Positions 9,365-19,039 of a stretch of DNA of 64,000 bases are shown piece after piece. The translations under genes were made by a program, and so were the position numbers. The stretch's first letter is position 1, and every line of letters begins with the position of its first letter. The DNA lies in the NCBI RefSeq assembly GCF_041200145.1, contig NZ_CP165734.1, positions 3,596,001 through 3,660,000 of the forward strand, in the 5' to 3' direction. Origin of the DNA: Bradyrhizobium sp. LLZ17 (GTDB lineage: Bacteria; Pseudomonadota; Alphaproteobacteria; Rhizobiales; Xanthobacteraceae). The notes beneath the pieces were generated by a model. The model saw only the letters and a program-made list of their open reading frames with translations. It ran no database searches and had not been told where the DNA came from.

Positions 9365-10645
9365 GGCCTTCGCCGTGTCGCTCTTCTGTGCAAGGTGATC
9401 AAGCTTGGCCTCAAACCACTGCTTCAAGGCTGTAGCCAGAGGTCGGGCATGCGCCTGCCTGCCAGCACGGCGCTCGACATCTGATCGGCCGCGGAGCGCT
9501 TTTTCGACCGCGTAAAGTTGGGCGATGCGCTCGAGCGCTTCGCGGGCAACTGGAGCTGGCGCCGGAGCAGCCTCGCGCTCGATCTTCACAAACTGGCGCC
9601 GCAGATGGGCCCAGCAGAAAGCGAGCGTCCCGGACAGGGCGTCCGCACGCGTCTCTCGGGTCATGGTCTTGTAAGCCTGATAACCGTCGCAGTGGATGAT
9701 GCCGCGATAGCCTTCGAGCAGTCTCAAGCCATGAACGGCCCCACGGCCCGGTGCATAGGCGTAAACCACACCAGGTGGGTCAGGTCCGGCCCAGGGCCTG
9801 TCATCGCGTGACAGCGCCCAGAAGTAGCCGGTTTTGGTCCTGCCGCGCCCCGGATCCAGTACCGGTGCTGGGGTCTCATCCACACAGAGCTTCGAAGAGG
9901 CGAGCAGAAGCTGGCGCAGACGATGCCACAAGGGCTTCAATTCCTGGGCGGCGTAGCCGACCCAGAAGGCGAGCGTGGAACGGTCGATGGCGATACCGTG
10001 CGTCGCCAGCATCTGCGCCTGGCGGTAGAGCGGCAAATGCCAATGATACTTGGCGTCGATCACATGCGCGACGAGCCGCTCGGTCGGCAGTCCTCCCCTG
10101 ATCAATCGCTCGGGAGCAGCATGCTGGAGGACGACGCCGTGACAGGCGCGGCAGGCCAGTTTGGGGCGGCGGGTGACGATGACACGATACTGCGCCGGCA
10201 CGACGTCCAGCCTCTGGCTCTCATCGTGGCCGATCTCAAAAAGGTCGCCTGCGCAGCACGGGCAGCAGGTTGCAGCGGGCATCAGGGTCTCGATGATGCG
10301 CGGCAAATGCTCCGGCAGCTTGCCACGATTGGCCCTGCGCTCGGCAGCTCTCTTCTCGCGCGTTTTGGGATTGGCGCGGTCCTCGGCTGCCTCAAGAGCC
10401 GCGACAGCCTGATCGATATCCTCCAGAACAAGCTGGAGCTGATCAGCGTCAAGCTTTTCCGAGGATCGACCGAACTGCGCGTCTTTTGCAAGCTTGAGCA
10501 ACCGCTCGAGCCTGGCGCAGCGATCCAGCAGAGCCGCGGCAAAGGCACGCAACTCGGCTGGATCGCTCGGCAGCTCATCAGGCAAATCACTCATTGGCCC
10601 GAGTCTGTCATGCTTCGCGCCCCGATGCAGCGAAGATTTTATGTC

Positions 10646-10999
10646 CTACGCAAGCGCTTTCGGCTGCGGGATTCGAGGCGCATGCATGCGTGTCCAATCC
10701 ATGCCGGCCAGAAGCGCGGCCAACTGCGCCGGCGTTCATTCGCATGACGCCGTCAACGACCGGCGGCCACTTGAAGGCGCTGCCCTCAAGCCGCTTCCAA
10801 TACAGCACAAGGCCACTACCATCCCAGACAACAATCTTCACCCGATCAGCGCGCTTCGCACGGAAGACCACCGCCACGCCCTTCATCGGATCGTGGCCCA
10901 GCGTCTCCTTCGCCAACAGCGCCAGGCCATCTGCGCCCTTCCTGAAGTCTACAGGTAGGGTTGCAAATAAATCATGAGGCCAGCGGGAGCCGTCAGCAT
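10646..10999 (-). pseudogene. tnpB: IS66-family TnpB relic
   Basis: TnpB signatures VDFRKGADGLALLAKETLG, AVVFRAKRADRVKIVVWDG and LVLYWKRLEGSAFKWPP lie in one frame, but both ends are shifted. The likely start (MLTAPAGLMIYL, ATG at 10999) is in another frame from VDFRKG. The end (QLAALLAGMDWTRMHAP, stop near 10646) needs one base fewer near 10745. There are at least two frameshifts, so it is not functional. It sits directly upstream of tnpC in the usual IS66 order. Confidence 0.78.
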
Positions 11000-11399
11000 G
11001 AACGTGTCCGGCGCAACGCAACAAACACATCACTCAACACGGCAAGGCCAGGCGTCCCTCGCACCTCAACTCGTGCCCCATGGAGCTCAACCATCACAAC
11101 GGCTGCTTCCGGCGACCCGGACGGAGCTGCAGCCGCCGATGGCGACCTTTCCGACACCAACGGCACAAACGACAGTGCTCCCGCCTCGCAGCCCCGCTTA
11201 CGATCGAAGTGGTGTTCGCACAGGGCAAGCCATGGGGACGTGCGACATCTGTTACGATCGCGCCCGGCTCGAGACTGTCCGCGACAATCTGCGCCTTCAA
11301 ATCATCTGGCCACTGTTTCCGGCCGCCGCCGGCGTACACTTCTATGCGCGGTGACAACGGTCGCCTTATGTCGTCCGAATGGTCGTCCATTGTGCGCAC
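11000..11399 (-). pseudogene. tnpA: IS66-family TnpA relic
   Basis: The N-terminal helix-turn-helix region remains readable as IEVYAGGGRKQWPDDLKAQ, IVADSLEPGAIVTDVARPH and HGLPCAN (from ATG 11399). Past about 11215 the expected C-terminal half is spread over other frames. It is a decayed tnpA of IS66 element 3, in the right position and orientation ahead of tnpB. Confidence 0.65.
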
Positions 11400-11433
11400 C
11401 CCTGCAGAAGATGACTCTTCTAACGGCGCTCAC

Positions 11434-11870
11434 AGGTCTACGCACAAACAATCTGATGGGCCAGCTGTTATTGCTGGCACGGGGCGTGCGCGAGCAGCAG
11501 CAACGTCAACGCGGGCGGAAGGTCTATTCCCTGCATGCGCCGGAAGTCGAATGCATCGGCCAGGGCAAGGTCCATCGGCGTCACGAGTTCGGCGTCAAGC
11601 TCAGCGTTGCCGCCACCCTCAAGCAGGATACCGCGGCCACAATGCGCCGCCCGATCACAAGTTCGGGGTCTTCCTCTCCGGCCAAAACGAGGAGTAATGC
11701 CCGCGATCAAACGTGAACTCCGCCGCAGGTCCGCCATCGAGCCCGTCATCGGTCATCTCAAGGCCCGCATGAGCCGCAAATCTCTGGTTCCGCCGCGGTG
11801 ACGCCGCCAACGCCGTCCTCACCGCCGCCGGCTACGACTACCGCCGCCCCATCCTGCCTCCACGCCGCTC
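11434..11870 (+). pseudogene. IS5-like transposase relic, right part
   Basis: Readable pieces in order are MGQLLLLARGVREQQQRQRG, RKVYSLHAPEVECIGQGK and HRRHEFGVKLSVAATLKQ, then in other frames RGHNAPPDHKFGVFLSGQ, AIKRELRRRSAIEPVIGHLK and GDAANAVLTAAGYD. These follow the order of IS5/ISNCY-type transposases and continue the relic at 6813-6961. There are several frameshifts and internal deletions. From here to the porin terminator (11871-12149) no gene could be recognised. Confidence 0.72.
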
Positions 11871-12149
11871 ACCCAGGGTACATCAGCTGGGAGGAGTCAT
11901 GGCCAATCAGGGGCGACTGGCAGCTAACGGTGATCGCCGGCTCTGCGCAGAGGAGCGCTGAGGAGTTGGCGCAGCAAAATCCTGATCCAGCGGTGTCCGC
12001 TCGATCACGAACACCAGCCGGTGCTGGAAGAACTCCTCGCCGCAGAAGTATTGTCGAGTGGGCCGAGGGAGTTTCACCCTCAGCCCCTCACCAGAACCGG
12101 CTTTGTGGACAAGGTCCTTGGACGCAAGAACTACTCTAAGTCCGAACGC

Positions 12150-12180
12150 AAAAAGAGCCTCCGGGGGACATCCCGGAGGC
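12150..12180 (-). terminator. Rho-independent terminator of the porin gene
   Basis: GCCTCCGGG (12157-12165) pairs with CCCGGAGGC (12172-12180), a 9-bp GC-rich stem with a 6-nt loop. Read on the minus strand it is followed by a T run (12150-12154). It lies about 75 bp past the porin stop codon. Confidence 0.9.
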
Positions 12181-12254
12181 GTGGCTGGAGGTCAATACTA
12201 GGAGCTTCGTAGCCGCTTCTTTTCTGTTATCCTTTCGGCGGTTTACTAAGAGAG

Positions 12255-13742
12255 TTAAAAGTTGCGCTGAGCCATGAGCATGAGGTTGAGGCTGTGCTGA
12301 TTCCTCAGCTCATAGACAGCAGCCGGCTTCGCAATACCCGACTGAAGCGGCAGCGTCGCAAGACTTCCGCTTGCGTACTTCTGGTCCAGCATCGTGTAAG
12401 CGAGCTCGGCCGAGAAGGTCAGGCTCTTGACCGGGGTCCAGGTGTTGTAGGTACCCACAGTTGCGTAGTTGAAATCAGGGTTGCATCCGGCAATCCCGCT
12501 CGACAGCGCGAGGCCTGTGACGACGGCGCCGCAAATGTAGCCCTTTGCTGCGCTGTTATAGCGCACGGCGGCCCACCCACCAAAGATGCTGGTAGACCAA
12601 TGCGGATCCCAGTTGTGGGTGTAGGCGCCGTTGATTCCGTAGGCCGTGGTCAGCTCCTGACCAGCGCCAGCAACGAACACTGAATCGGAAACACCAGCAA
12701 GCCCGATGCTTTGATAGGCCCCCGCCAAACCCGTTCCACCGTACATCGCGAAGTTGGTGGACATGAAATCATTAAAGACATATCGGCTTGCACCATTCGC
12801 ATACACGCCTGACATGTTGATCGTGTCACCCGGACCGGTCGGGATATTCTTGATCGACAAGGCCAGTTGACCAGCCCAGCCCCATTTGTCGCCCGGATGG
12901 CCGGTGACTTCAGATGCGCCATAGTAGGCAGCATGGTTGTCATGCGCCGCCACCGATGCCTGGAATAGACCCCAAGCCTGGTCAACACGGAGCATGACGA
13001 CGAGGTCAGGAGCGCGCGAACCACCAAAGTCATTGGCACCGTATATGCCGCTGGCGAGGCCTGCTGCCGTCGCGGCGCTCACGTTCCAGAGGTTGGTTTG
13101 ATAATTCTGGACCTGATCTTGAGCGGAGAAAGAAGCCGTAATGCCTTGGCCGAAATCCGCTGTATACGTGACCTGATTCACGCGATCCCAGCCAGCAGCA
13201 CCCGGCAATTCGCTAAAGTTCCCCGGATACTCGGCCCAAGGCGCAGAGAATTGCGACTGCGCCCTACCGAATGTAAAACCAGCGAACTGGATGAAGGCGT
13301 CGTACAAAGTAAGCTGAGCGCTGGCCGATGGGGTGGTCGTCGCCCCATTCCCCGCAGCCGACACGCCAGGTGTGGTGAAGCTAAACACCAGTTGGGCGTA
13401 GGTGCGGACCGACCCATACTCGGTCCCAGTGCGCGTATCAATGTTCAGCGCTTGACGCGCACGGCTCGTGTAGTAGTTGCTAAGTCGATTATGTGCACCA
13501 GCCACACCATTATTCGCAGTATCACCGATAACGTTGCCGGCGAATTCCGTTTGGGCACGCAAATATCCACTCACCTTGATGCAAGTATCAGTACCTGGGA
13601 TATAGTAGAATCCCGCACCATAGAACGAGCAGATCTTCACGTACTCGATAGCCTTCGCATTCACCGGAAGATCGGCCGCCTGCGCGCCGGCACCCGCAAA
13701 CGCTGCAGCAGTGCCGAGGATAATGGTCCTTGTCAGTTTCAT
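12255..13742 (-). CDS. Outer-membrane porin, Porin_2 family
   Basis: The protein has 495 residues. A classical signal peptide (MKLTRTIILGTAAAFAGAGA then QA-ADLP, cleavage about residue 22) leads into the alphaproteobacterial porin motif around residues 30-60 (VKICSFYGAGFYYIPGTDTC, IKVSGYLRAQTEF). It ends with a terminal Phe after LNLMLMAQRN, the usual beta-barrel C terminus. The role is passive diffusion of small solutes across the outer membrane as a trimeric 16-strand barrel (family knowledge). GGGGGA precedes the ATG, and a strong terminator follows at 12150-12180, so it is a single-gene unit. It is intact and free-standing between IS blocks. Confidence 0.93.
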   Translation of the reverse strand: MKLTRTIILGTAAAFAGAGAQAADLPVNAKAIEYVKICSFYGAGFYYIPGTDTCIKVSGYLRAQTEFAGNVIGDTANNGVAGAHNRLSNYYTSRARQALNIDTRTGTEYGSVRTYAQLVFSFTTPGVSAAGNGATTTPSASAQLTLYDAFIQFAGFTFGRAQSQFSAPWAEYPGNFSELPGAAGWDRVNQVTYTADFGQGITASFSAQDQVQNYQTNLWNVSAATAAGLASGIYGANDFGGSRAPDLVVMLRVDQAWGLFQASVAAHDNHAAYYGASEVTGHPGDKWGWAGQLALSIKNIPTGPGDTINMSGVYANGASRYVFNDFMSTNFAMYGGTGLAGAYQSIGLAGVSDSVFVAGAGQELTTAYGINGAYTHNWDPHWSTSIFGGWAAVRYNSAAKGYICGAVVTGLALSSGIAGCNPDFNYATVGTYNTWTPVKSLTFSAELAYTMLDQKYASGSLATLPLQSGIAKPAAVYELRNQHSLNLMLMAQRNF

Positions 13743-14198
13743 CGATGTCCCCCTAGAGCGGATTTCTCCCCATCCGCTAAGTACCTATTAGCGGATCTCT
13801 CAGGCTGATATCCCTCAATGTAGGGCTCGCACCGTCGAAATTCTGCACCGAAACAAAGGATCTGACGATTCTCGACCGACTCCCAGCGGCAGGCAGCTTC
13901 GATCGCGCCGGCACGATACACCGACGCTCATCGATAAACACGCGCCCCACTGAAAGCGCCAGCCCAAGGAGACGCGCCATGAACGCGCGCTGAAGACCAG
14001 ATGGTAGCGGCCCTCTTGGAGATATGCGATCGCCAGAGCCGTGTTTATCCTGATCCCGAGTAAATTCTCGTTGCCAAACGTACAGCGTAGGATTTTGCGT
14101 TGCGAGGAGCCATTGCTCCTCGCGTAAATGCGTATGTACCGCGCATCGCAGATAATACCGAGCGGGGCGCTTGGCACCGGCGGCGAGGCGCTACTAGG
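13743..14198. other. Porin upstream region, no gene seen
   Basis: About 450 bp upstream of the porin. The short reading frames match nothing I recognise. It must hold the porin promoter, but no convincing -35/-10 pair could be fixed. Confidence 0.4.
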
Positions 14199-14510
14199 TT
14201 AGCAGGCCGTTGAACAAGTCTTTGAACGACGTGCGATGAATGGGGTGTTGTCGCCGTTAAGGCGGCATATCTCGCCTTCGAGTGAGCCGTCATCCCGCAG
14301 TTCGGCCCAGCCGTCACATTGGCTGCCTCCATTTCGTCGTTGCTCGGCCAGGCGAACTCGACGGCATCGCTGTCGCAGGCTCCATGAATGGACCCTGAGA
14401 GGCACTCGAAGATGAACTCGCCGCCGTCCTCACCGAACAGGATGTAGGAGCCCGCCACGGCCATATCGTAGCCCGGTGTCTCGAGGACGCGCCATCTGCC
14501 CGGATGCTCA
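14199..14510 (-). pseudogene. Small conserved hypothetical protein, frameshifted
   Basis: In one frame: MAVAGSYILFGEDGGEFIFE, then GSIHGACDSDAVEFAWPSND. In a second frame: DGWAELRDDGSLEGEICRLN and GDNTPFIARRSKTCSTAC. The two halves join naturally into one acidic protein of about 100 residues if one base near 14309 is corrected. I recall this as a conserved rhizobial hypothetical protein of unknown function; that recollection was not checked. The start is unclear. Confidence 0.55.
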
Positions 14511-14523
14511 TGCTGGTGCCGAC

Positions 14524-15482
14524 AGAAACTTGGGCAGCCGGATCAGATTATAGCCCGCAAGCGCCAGAACGAAGACAGCATCCACCGGGTCGCGGCCTCG
14601 CAGCTTGACCTTGGCCAAACCAGCGGAACTCTTGATTCAGCCAAAGACTTCTTCGACGCGTTTGCGGCAACGCTGGCTGATGTCATAGCCGTTGTGACGT
14701 CTGGTACGTGCGTCGATCGCCCTCTTGCGCCGCTTGCCGGTCTTACTCAGATGTCCGTCGATTGCAATTTGCGGGGTCACTAATCTATCTCTGAGGTCGT
14801 GCACGAACTGCGCGACATCATAGGCCTTGTCAGCGCCGCGAGTGATCCGCTTCGCGCACCCTAGCGCATCGATCCTGGCAAGCGCGATCTCCCGTTTGGC
14901 GGTGCCCGTCGCCGCCTCGGGATCGGTCGTGCTCGCATGGTTCTCGTTCGATCACTTCTTTTGTGGAAGCTGCGCTCGGCATCGCGTCCCGGACCGTCCT
15001 GATCTTTGTCGCTGCCATCCTTCCTTCGGAAGCTCTTGATCGAAGCCCAGGCTTCAATCAGCGTACATCCACCGAGGAGTGATCGCTCGATAGAAAACGC
15101 TTGACCTTCGGCTGCGCCAAAAGCGCGTTTAGGACCTTGGCCGCAATCTCCCCCTCAAGCAGCGGTCGCCGTTCTACGAGAAGGTCGAATGGTCCCAAAC
15201 CGCATCGTCCACCCCAAATCCGAGGAACCAGCGGAACAGAAGATCGAACTCCATCCGTTCATCAGGTGCCGTTCCGAGCGAGCCCATAAATCGTCTGCAG
15301 GAGCAACGCCCGAAGCAGCTCTCCTGGTGCGATCGAGCGGCGACCGAAGTCGCATAGAGCTTGCCGAACTCCGCAGAAAGGTCGCTCCAGGATCACTCGT
15401 AAGGGGGGTCGACGCGAACCCGAGCCTCCAAGGCTCCACATAACTGAAGAGCGAGCCGGACCGTTCATCACTTCCCCGCATC
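14524..15482 (-). pseudogene. IS5-family transposase relic (IS1182-like)
   Basis: On the minus strand, MRGSDERSGSLFSYVEPW at the 3' boundary (15481), LLRALLLQTIYGL, the DGTLIEAW-like region and then GADKAYDVAQFVHDLRD, TPQIAIDGHLSKTGKRRK and NGYDISQRCRKRVEEVFG follow the order of an IS5/IS1182-type DDE transposase. They are scattered across three frames with deletions, so it is non-functional. No terminal repeats were found. Confidence 0.72.
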
Positions 15483-16123
15483 GCGCCCCCTAGACAAAAT
15501 GCCGTTCCTAGAGAATCACGATCCGAAGTGCTTTGGCACCGACTTCTTCAACAGCCTGCTAGGTCGATCTGTGGGACTTGCAGCTCGCGCAAGTTGCGGG
15601 ATGACTCATCGCAAGTTCCTCGACCGGCCTGCAGCGCATTCCGTTCATGGACATGACGCAGCGACCCGACATGAATCAGAAATTAGCGCGTGCGTGATTC
15701 TCTTGCGGCCATGTTCGTGCCCCGTGCAATCGCCAGACGAGCATCCTGCATCCGTTGATGCGACTGGTGACGCGCCTTGATCAGTCGGAGCCTTCTTATC
15801 CCGACACTCTGCCTTATCCCGACACTCTGCCTTATCCCGACACTCTGCTCGAAAACTGCGAACATCGGGCGGTTTTCGCGCGCTTGGCGGCGAAGGAGAT
15901 CCACACGGCTATAGCGCGTGAGACGGAGAGGTCAACTCCAATTCCATCAACCGTGCTTAGCGAAGCGCTTGCGACCTGTCGCGTTCTTGCCCCGTCGGGC
16001 TCGGACTTCCTCGCGTTAGGAGCCAAGCCGCTCCCCCGCGAAATCCGGACATCCACACCGTTCTCTGCGGAGTTGGGCGTCGAGGCCGAAATTAGTCAGG
16101 CGAGGTCGGAGCCAACTCAAGGT
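15483..16123. other. No gene seen; contains 18-bp tandem repeat
   Basis: This 640-bp stretch follows the gcdH stop codon. Apart from three 18-bp tandem units at 15795-15848, I see no recognisable coding or RNA feature. Confidence 0.5.
15795..15848. repeat. Three perfect 18-bp tandem repeats
   Basis: CTTATCCCGACACTCTGC occurs three times head to tail with no mismatch (15795-15812, 15813-15830, 15831-15848). The 18-bp period keeps reading frames open through the repeat on either strand, but no gene is recognisable around it. Confidence 0.95.
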
Positions 16124-17338
16124 TCACGAAAACGCCTGGATGCCGGTAATCGCGCGGCCCAGGATCAGGGCGTGGACGTCGTGGGTGCCCTCGTAGGTGT
16201 TGACGGTCTCGAGGTTATGGACGTGCCGCATCACGTGGTATTCGATCGAGATGCCGTTGCCGCCGTGCATGTCGCGCGCGACACGGGCGATGTCGAGCGC
16301 CTTGCCGCAATTGTTGCGCTTGATGATCGAGATCATCTCGGGCGCGAATTTGCCCTCGTCCATCAGGCGGCCGACGCGCAACGACGCCTGCAGACCCAAC
16401 GCGATCTCGGTCTGCATGTCGGCGAGCTTCTTCTGCACGAGCTGGGTCGCGGCCAGCGGCTTGCCGAACTGCTTGCGGTCGAGCGTGTACTGGCGGGCGC
16501 GATGCATGCAGTCCTCGGCGGCGCCAAGCGCGCCCCAGGAGATGCCGTAGCGGGCGCGGTTGAGGCAGCCGAACGGACCCTTCAGGCCGGACACGTTGGG
16601 CAGCAGCGCATCCTCGGGCACGACCACGCCATCCATCACGACTTCACCGGTGATCGACGCGCGAAGCGACAGCTTGCCGCCGATCTTCGGCGCGGAGAGG
16701 CCATTCATGCCCTTCTCCAGCACGAAGCCGCGGATCTGGTTATCGTGCGCGGCCGACTTGGCCCAGACCACGAACACGTCGGCGATCGGCGCATTCGAGA
16801 TCCACATCTTGCTGCCGGTCAGGCGATAGCCGTCGGAGACCTTCTCGGCGCGGGTCTTCATGCCGGCCGGATCGGAGCCGGCGTCGGGCTCGGTCAGACC
16901 GAAGCAGCCGACCCACTCGCCGCTCGCGAGCTTCGGCAGGTACTTCTTGCGCTGGTTCTCGTCGCCATAGGCGTAGATCGGATACATCACCAGCGAGGAC
17001 TGCACCGAATTCATCGAGCGGTAGCCGGAATCGACCCGCTCGATCTCGCGCGCAACAAGGCCGTAGGCGACGTACCCTGCATTGGCACAGCCATATTCCT
17101 CTGGCAGCGTAATGCCGATCAGGCCGAGTTCGCCCATCTCGTTGAAGATCTCGCGGTCGGTCTTCTCTTCGAGATAGGCCTTCGTGACGCGCGGCAGCAG
17201 CTTGTCCTGGGCGTAGGCGCGCGCGGTGTCGCGCACTATGCGCTCGTCTTCGGTGAGCTGCTCGTCGAGCAGGAACGGATCGTCCCACTGGAAAGAAGCC
17301 GCAGCCGGCTTATCCTTAGCGTGAGGGCGCGCGCTCAT
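16124..17338 (-). CDS. gcdH: Glutaryl-CoA dehydrogenase
   Basis: The protein has 404 residues and is an FAD-dependent acyl-CoA dehydrogenase that oxidises and decarboxylates glutaryl-CoA to crotonyl-CoA (lysine, tryptophan and glutarate breakdown). The C terminus [18 protein letters not shown] carries the catalytic Glu (about residue 383) in the context typical of glutaryl-CoA dehydrogenases. The FAD-binding stretch [17 protein letters not shown] (about residues 143-160) and [10 protein letters not shown] are present. The length is normal and the start is ATG 17338 behind AAAGGACG. A type III CoA-transferase on the same strand (19040-20269) could supply glutaryl-CoA, a pairing known for glutarate use. 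It is intact. Confidence 0.93.
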   Translation of the reverse strand: MSARPHAKDKPAAASFQWDDPFLLDEQLTEDERIVRDTARAYAQDKLLPRVTKAYLEEKTDREIFNEMGELGLIGITLPEEYGCANAGYVAYGLVAREIERVDSGYRSMNSVQSSLVMYPIYAYGDENQRKKYLPKLASGEWVGCFGLTEPDAGSDPAGMKTRAEKVSDGYRLTGSKMWISNAPIADVFVVWAKSAAHDNQIRGFVLEKGMNGLSAPKIGGKLSLRASITGEVVMDGVVVPEDALLPNVSGLKGPFGCLNRARYGISWGALGAAEDCMHRARQYTLDRKQFGKPLAATQLVQKKLADMQTEIALGLQASLRVGRLMDEGKFAPEMISIIKRNNCGKALDIARVARDMHGGNGISIEYHVMRHVHNLETVNTYEGTHDVHALILGRAITGIQAFS

Positions 17339-17449
17339 AAAACGTCCTTTCCGAGATTGTTTTTAGGAGAAGCGATCACACTTGGGTCGCCGTTGTGCCA
17401 AGCGCAAACTACTGAGAAACCCCGGCGAGTTGGCATCGGCACGGCCGCC

Positions 17450-18508
17450 TTACATCGCGCCCGCCTTCTTCGCATAATCCCACGACGCCTTCGCGAGCGG
17501 CACGGTGCGTTTGGCGGATTCGATCGCCTTGGCACTGGCAGCGGTGCCTTCGCGGATGCGACCGGCGATGCCTTGCATGATTCCCACGAGACGAAAGAGG
17601 TTATAAGAGAAATACCAATTCAGGTCGGGCAGTGCTGCGCCAGTGTAATCGCAATAGATCTCCGCAGCTTCTTCCATGGTGGGAAGGTTGAGAGCTTTGA
17701 GATCCGCGGCCTTCAACCCCGGCATGATCCATTGCATTAAGAGATAAGTAAAGTCGGCCAGGGGATCGCCGAGCGTCGACAATTCCCAATCCAGCACGGC
17801 GATTGCGCGCGGTTCGGTGGGATGAAAGATCATGTTATCGAGGCGGTAGTCGCCATGCACGATGGAGACGCGCGTCTGCTCGGGCACTGTCTTCGGCAGC
17901 CACTCGATCAGCTTCTCAACCTCCGGAATGTACTGCGTCTGGGAGGCCCGATACTGCTTGGTCCAGCGAGCGATCTGTCGCGCGAAATAGTTCCCGCGCT
18001 TGCCGAAATCAGCAAGACCAATTTTATTAGGATCGTGCATGTGAAGCTTTGCGAGTGTCTCAATCTTGCTCGTGAAGATCTGGCGTCGCGCTTCCGCCGC
18101 CTGGGCCGGCAGCGTGGGATTCCAAAACACCCGGCCCTCTTCCATCGACATGATGTAGAAGGAGGAGCCGATCACGCTGTCGTCCGTGCAAAGCGCATAA
18201 GCGCGCGCGACCGGAAATCCCTGCTTGCCGAGCGCGGAGATGACGCGAAACTCGCGGTCGACCGCATGCGCCGACGGCAACAATTTGCCGAACGGTTTTC
18301 GGCGCATCACGTACGAACGTTCCGGCGTATTAAGGCGGTACGTCGGGTTGGACTGACCGCCCTTGAACTGCAACACGGCTAACGGGCCGTCATAGCCCTC
18401 GACGTGCTCACGCATCCAATGGCCAAGACTGATCTCGTCGATGCGATGCCGCTCCTCCACGACTTTCGTTCCTGAAAACTCTTCATCCTGCCTGACATCG
18501 TCAGCCAT
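17450..18508 (-). CDS. Phosphotransferase-family protein (APH/ACAD10-like)
   Basis: This is a 352-residue aminoglycoside-phosphotransferase-fold kinase. The nucleotide-binding N lobe includes GGQSNPTYRL (about residues 50-59) and a Lys in VMRRKPFG. The catalytic loop is HGDYRLDNMIF (His218, Asp220) and the metal site is VLDWELSTLGDP (Asp240). Such proteins accompany acyl-CoA dehydrogenases in bacteria and are fused to them in human ACAD10/11, which phosphorylate 4-hydroxyacyl-CoAs. Here the acyl-CoA dehydrogenase partner just upstream (18571-18991) is a deleted relic, so the kinase has probably lost its usual partner. GAGGAGCG precedes the ATG. Confidence 0.88.
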   Translation of the reverse strand: MADDVRQDEEFSGTKVVEERHRIDEISLGHWMREHVEGYDGPLAVLQFKGGQSNPTYRLNTPERSYVMRRKPFGKLLPSAHAVDREFRVISALGKQGFPVARAYALCTDDSVIGSSFYIMSMEEGRVFWNPTLPAQAAEARRQIFTSKIETLAKLHMHDPNKIGLADFGKRGNYFARQIARWTKQYRASQTQYIPEVEKLIEWLPKTVPEQTRVSIVHGDYRLDNMIFHPTEPRAIAVLDWELSTLGDPLADFTYLLMQWIMPGLKAADLKALNLPTMEEAAEIYCDYTGAALPDLNWYFSYNLFRLVGIMQGIAGRIREGTAASAKAIESAKRTVPLAKASWDYAKKAGAM

Positions 18509-18570
18509 GGCGACGCTCCTCGTTTCTCTCGGAAAGCTCGCGCGTGGCCGCTTCCCTATCTTTACTGACC

Positions 18571-18991
18571 GTTACTTTGCTTGAGATCTTTCATGTTTCT
18601 GGAGTTCGGGCATCGTGACGGCGCGGCAGTGAACTTCATGGGGATCATCCGACCGACGCATGGCGCCCAGCGACGCGCAATCGCGCGCAGGCCCAGTTCG
18701 TCGGAAACGCCCGCACCGCCGAACGCCCGGAGGGAGCGGCGCATATGTTCTAGATTGCTCAACCCTGCGACTCGGAATCATCATCTTCATTCGCTAGCGG
18801 AAGGAACATGTCCCACGAAGTTTACGAGCACCCCTTCCTGTTCAAGAGCTCTAATGCCGAATCACGATCCAGCAATCGCCTTCGGCGTCCTGTTGCTTGT
18901 AGGGTGGCACGGCAGGCCGGACATCCTTGGCCATTAACGACTGCACGCGATCCAGCCATTCCCCTTGTTTCTCCGACATGCTGAAATCCAT
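18571..18991 (-). pseudogene. Acyl-CoA dehydrogenase relic with large internal deletion
   Basis: The N terminus (MDFSMSEKQGEWLDRVQSLM, then DVRPAVPPYKQQDAEGD from ATG 18991) matches the start of phosphotransferase-associated acyl-CoA dehydrogenases. After a few frame changes (DMFLPLANE, SNLE) the sequence jumps to the C terminus: AFGGAGVSDELGLRAIARR, then DDPHEVHCRAVTMPELQKHE. The central FAD and catalytic region, about 250 residues, is missing. It lies directly upstream of the phosphotransferase gene, the usual order of this pair. Confidence 0.75.
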
Positions 18992-19039
18992 ATAGCGATT
19001 CCCTTTTAAAGTTCGGCTGCACTTTCCGCCGGCTCTTGG

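Larger units (their letters stand above)
7602..10594 (-). pseudogene. tnpC: IS66-family transposase TnpC, split by IS256
   Basis: The N-terminal two-thirds (10594 down to 9365) has a coiled coil, the zinc-binding TCCPCCAGDL segment, CVDETPAPVLDPGRG with the DDE core, and IHCDGYQAY. It stops at the IS256 element after AQKSDTAKA. The C-terminal part (7946 down to 7602) resumes as ALRYALRHWDGLTLYLDDG, then DTNAVERAMRPIKLNAKNS and the C-terminal domain to a TGA overlapping the next gene. The 9-bp repeat GGCCTTCGC (7938-7946, 9365-9373) is the IS256 target duplication. Removing IS256 and one repeat restores one frame. Confidence 0.92.
6962..11433 (-). mobile_element. IS66-type element 3 with passenger gene, interrupted by IS256
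   Basis: A GTAAGCG end at 6962 and a GTGAGCGCC end (complement, finishing at 11433) bracket a minus-strand set: tnpA relic, tnpB relic, tnpC and an extra gene of the pRiA4b ORF-3 type. It belongs to a different IS66 branch from elements 1 and 2. An intact IS256 (7947-9364) has inserted into tnpC. No matching 8-bp duplication is seen at the outer ends, so the boundary at 11433 is less certain than 6962. The two flanks are parts of one IS5-like transposase. Confidence 0.7.

Noticed and set aside
15795..15848. Possible CRISPR array
   Set aside because: The three units are contiguous with no spacers, and no cas genes are present.
15755..17740. A 661-codon plus-strand open frame
   Set aside because: It runs antisense through the whole glutaryl-CoA dehydrogenase gene, and its sequence has no family resemblance.
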